Part shown: positions 7,333 to 9,196 of the stretch, in pieces | How the letters are laid out: each line of letters opens with the position of its first letter | How positions within the stretch are numbered: position 1 is the first letter of the stretch | NCBI GenBank assembly: GCA_030148625.1 | Contig: JASBTC010000073.1 | Location: forward strand, 1-9,196 | DNA length: 9,196 nt | Direction: 5' to 3' | Source: Sphingobium sp. | GTDB taxonomy: Bacteria > Pseudomonadota > Alphaproteobacteria > Sphingomonadales > Sphingomonadaceae | The notes under the pieces: generated by a model | Told to the model about the DNA's origin: nothing | The model's input: only the letters and a program-made list of their open reading frames with translations | The model's database searches: none | Made by a program: the position numbers and the translations under genes

Positions 7333-7337
7333 CTCCT
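7333..7337 (-). promoter_or_regulatory. Ribosome binding site of kdpC
   Basis: AGGAG on the minus strand lies 7 bases before the ATG at 7325, and supports that start over the upstream ATG at 7370. Confidence 0.65.
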
Positions 7338-7365
7338 GAAGCGCTGCGCGGATGGTCGGAAACCG

Positions 7366-7379
7366 GCCATTCGAATGGC
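7366..7379. repeat. 14-bp perfect palindrome in the kdpB-kdpC gap
   Basis: GCCATTCGAATGGC is self-complementary and lies in the middle of the 71-bp gap between kdpB and kdpC. As RNA it could form a 5-bp stem with a 4-base loop. It could be a small intercistronic processing or stability element, or an operator half-site pair; nothing else supports either. Confidence 0.35.
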
Positions 7380-7396
7380 AGCGCGATCACAAAAGC

Positions 7397-9196
7397 TTAG
7401 GCCAGGCCGAGGCCGTTGACCGCGAGGTCGATGATCTTGATGCCGACGAACGGGGCGACGAGACCGCCCAGGCCGTAGACGGCGAGATTGCGCGCCAGCA
7501 GCGGCCCGGCACCGATCGGGCGGTATTTCACGCCCTTGAGCGCCAGCGGCACGAGCAGCGGAATGATCAGCGCGTTGAAGATGATCGCCGACAGGATCGC
7601 CGATTGCGGCGTCTCCAGCCCCATCACGTTGAGCACGCCCAGGCCCGGATATAATATGACGAACATCGCGGGGATGATCGCGAAATATTTGGCGACATCG
7701 TTGGCGACCGAGAAGGTGGTGAGCGCCCCGCGCGTCATCAGCAATTGCTTGCCGAGCCCGACGACCTCGATCAGCTTGGTCGGATCGCTGTCGAGGTCGA
7801 CCATATTGCCCGCCTCGCGCGCCGCCTGGGTGCCGGTGTTCATCGCCACGCCGACATCGGCCTGCGCCAGCGCGGGCGCGTCATTGGTGCCGTCACCGCA
7901 CATCGCCACCAGCCGGCCGCCGGTCTGTTCCTTGCGGATCAGCTCCAGCTTGTCCTCGGGCGTCGCCTGGGCAAGGAAATCATCGACCCCGGCCTCGGCT
8001 GCGATCGAGGCCGCGGTCAGCGGATTGTCGCCGGTGATCATCACCGTGCGGATGCCCATGTGGCGCAGTTCGACGAAGCGTTCGCGGATGCCCGCCTTGA
8101 CGATGTCCTTGAGGAAAATCGCGCCAAGCAGCCTGCCGTCCTTCGCGACGGCGAGCGGCGTGCCGCCCGAACGCGCGATCTCGTCGGTGATGCGGCGCAA
8201 TGCCCCGGCCGCGGGCGTATCCCCCGAACCCGGATTGGCCTTGAGCACCGAATCGACCGCGCCCTTCTGGATGGTCGAACCACTGATCCGGACGCCCGAG
8301 ATGCGGGTCTGGGCGGTGAAGGGGATCACTTCGGCGCCAGCGGGCAGGTTCGGCACCGAGATGCCGAACTTCTCGCGCGCCAGCGTCACGATCGAACGGC
8401 CCTCGGGCGTCTCGTCGGCAAGGCTTGCGAGCAGCGCGGCACGGGCAAGGTCGTCGACCTGTACCGCCGCGAGATGGCGGAACTCGCTCGCCTGGCGATC
8501 GCCGATGGTGATCGTGCCCGTCTTGTCGAGCAGCAGCACGTCGACATCGCCCGCCGCCTCGACCGCGCGGCCCGATTTGGCGAGCACGTTGAAGCGCACC
8601 AGCCGGTCCATGCCCGCAATGCCGATCGCCGACAGCAGCGCGGCGATGGTGGTGGGGATGAGGGTGATCAGCAGCGCGGCGAGGATCGCGACCGGGATGC
8701 TGCCGCCGGCATAGCTGGCGAAACCGGGGATGGTCGCGACCGCGATCAGGAAGATGATCGTCAGGCCGACGAGCAGGATCGTGAGGGCAATCTCGTTCGG
8801 GGTCTTCTGGCGCTCGGCACCCTCGACCAGCGCGATCATGCGATCGAGGAAGCCCTGACCGGGTTCCTGCGTCACGCGCACCTTGATCCGGTCGGAGATG
8901 ACGCGCGTGCCCGCAGTGACGGCAGAGCGATCGCCGCCCGCCTCGCGGATCACCGGCGCGCTTTCGCCGGTGATCGCCGCCTCGTTGACCGAGGCCACAC
9001 CCTCGATCACCTCGCCATCGGCGGGGATCAGGTCGCCGGTCTCGACCAGCACCACCTCGCCCCGCTCGAGCCGGGCGGCGCCGACCAGCTCCCACGCCTC
9101 ACCCGTGCCGATCAGGCGCTTGGCCTGAAGCTCGGACTTGGTGGCGCGCAGCGACGCGGCCTGCGCCCGGCCCCGGCCCTCGGCCAGCGCCTCGGC
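7397..9196 (-). CDS. kdpB: KdpB, P-type ATPase catalytic subunit of the K+ pump (N terminus cut by window edge)
   Basis: KdpB hydrolyses ATP and drives K+ import through KdpA in the inner membrane. The frame is open to the right edge, so 599 residues are present. Comparing the position of the phosphorylated Asp with E. coli D307, about 83 N-terminal residues are missing. The first residues in view read [20 protein letters not shown], a typical KdpB cytoplasmic linker. Numbering from the edge, TGES is at 76-79; its Ser corresponds to E. coli S162, a known inhibitory phosphorylation site. [13 protein letters not shown] lies in the central membrane region. DKTGT is at 224-228 with the phosphorylated Asp. 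ITGDNPLTA and [17 protein letters not shown] form the P-domain hinge. The C-terminal membrane helices end at the TAA at 7397-7399. A GTG at 9055 is internal, not the start. kdpA and kdpF are expected beyond the edge. Confidence 0.97.
   Translation of the reverse strand, partial: AEALAEGRGRAQAASLRATKSELQAKRLIGTGEAWELVGAARLERGEVVLVETGDLIPADGEVIEGVASVNEAAITGESAPVIREAGGDRSAVTAGTRVISDRIKVRVTQEPGQGFLDRMIALVEGAERQKTPNEIALTILLVGLTIIFLIAVATIPGFASYAGGSIPVAILAALLITLIPTTIAALLSAIGIAGMDRLVRFNVLAKSGRAVEAAGDVDVLLLDKTGTITIGDRQASEFRHLAAVQVDDLARAALLASLADETPEGRSIVTLAREKFGISVPNLPAGAEVIPFTAQTRISGVRISGSTIQKGAVDSVLKANPGSGDTPAAGALRRITDEIARSGGTPLAVAKDGRLLGAIFLKDIVKAGIRERFVELRHMGIRTVMITGDNPLTAASIAAEAGVDDFLAQATPEDKLELIRKEQTGGRLVAMCGDGTNDAPALAQADVGVAMNTGTQAAREAGNMVDLDSDPTKLIEVVGLGKQLLMTRGALTTFSVANDVAKYFAIIPAMFVILYPGLGVLNVMGLETPQSAILSAIIFNALIIPLLVPLALKGVKYRPIGAGPLLARNLAVYGLGGLVAPFVGIKIIDLAVNGLGLA

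Noticed and set aside
7488..8714. A 408-codon open frame on the + strand opposite kdpB.
   Set aside because: It is Ser/Ala/Pro-rich, with no domain, and lies wholly inside kdpB, whose catalytic motifs are intact on the other strand.
7371..9055. The GTG at 9055 as the start of kdpB and the ATG at 7370 as the start of kdpC.
   Set aside because: For kdpB the frame stays open to the window edge with KdpB-like sequence before 9055. For kdpC the ATG at 7325 has a good ribosome binding site and gives the usual N terminus.

Overview
The window looks like a chromosomal segment from a GC-rich alphaproteobacterium, most likely a sphingomonad (Sphingomonadales). This rests on codon use strongly biased to G/C at third positions, GTG starts and protein-level resemblance, not on any search. 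It is mainly a potassium-uptake locus.

Left part, + strand. The window opens inside a hybrid sensor histidine kinase, of which only the ATPase domain and a C-terminal receiver are present (1-754). A short intergenic region follows, then an unrecognised small two-helix membrane protein (878-1276), then kup (1423-3330), a KUP/HAK/KT-type K+ uptake permease.

Right part, - strand, reading leftward from the right edge. kdpB is cut by the edge (7397-9196) and is followed by kdpC (6732-7325), kdpD (4054-6735) and kdpE (3353-4057). These are the end of an ATP-driven high-affinity K+ pump operon and its two-component regulator. kdpF/kdpA and the operon promoter must lie beyond the right edge. kdpC/kdpD and kdpD/kdpE each overlap by GTGA, suggesting translational coupling. 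kdpE converges on kup with only 22 bp between their stop codons, so the Kup and Kdp potassium systems sit tail to tail.

The most unusual signal is non-coding. Two 55-bp elements, 787-841 and 1307-1361, have the same internal layout: degenerate ACATATGTGAA-type units on an 11-bp register, with units 1, 2, 4 and 5 occupied and unit 3 unconserved. They align without gaps at 33 of 55 positions. One lies just upstream of the small membrane-protein gene and the other just upstream of kup. By eye, all four CATATG hexamers in the window fall inside them. An 11-bp direct-repeat register is typical of operators for OmpR/PhoB-type response regulators, the family to which KdpE belongs. This suggests that kup and the small gene are co-regulated, possibly by KdpE; the second step is inference. 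A second non-coding-type signal is a perfect inverted repeat (two 10-bp arms) embedded in the last codons of kdpD, just before the kdpE ribosome binding site.
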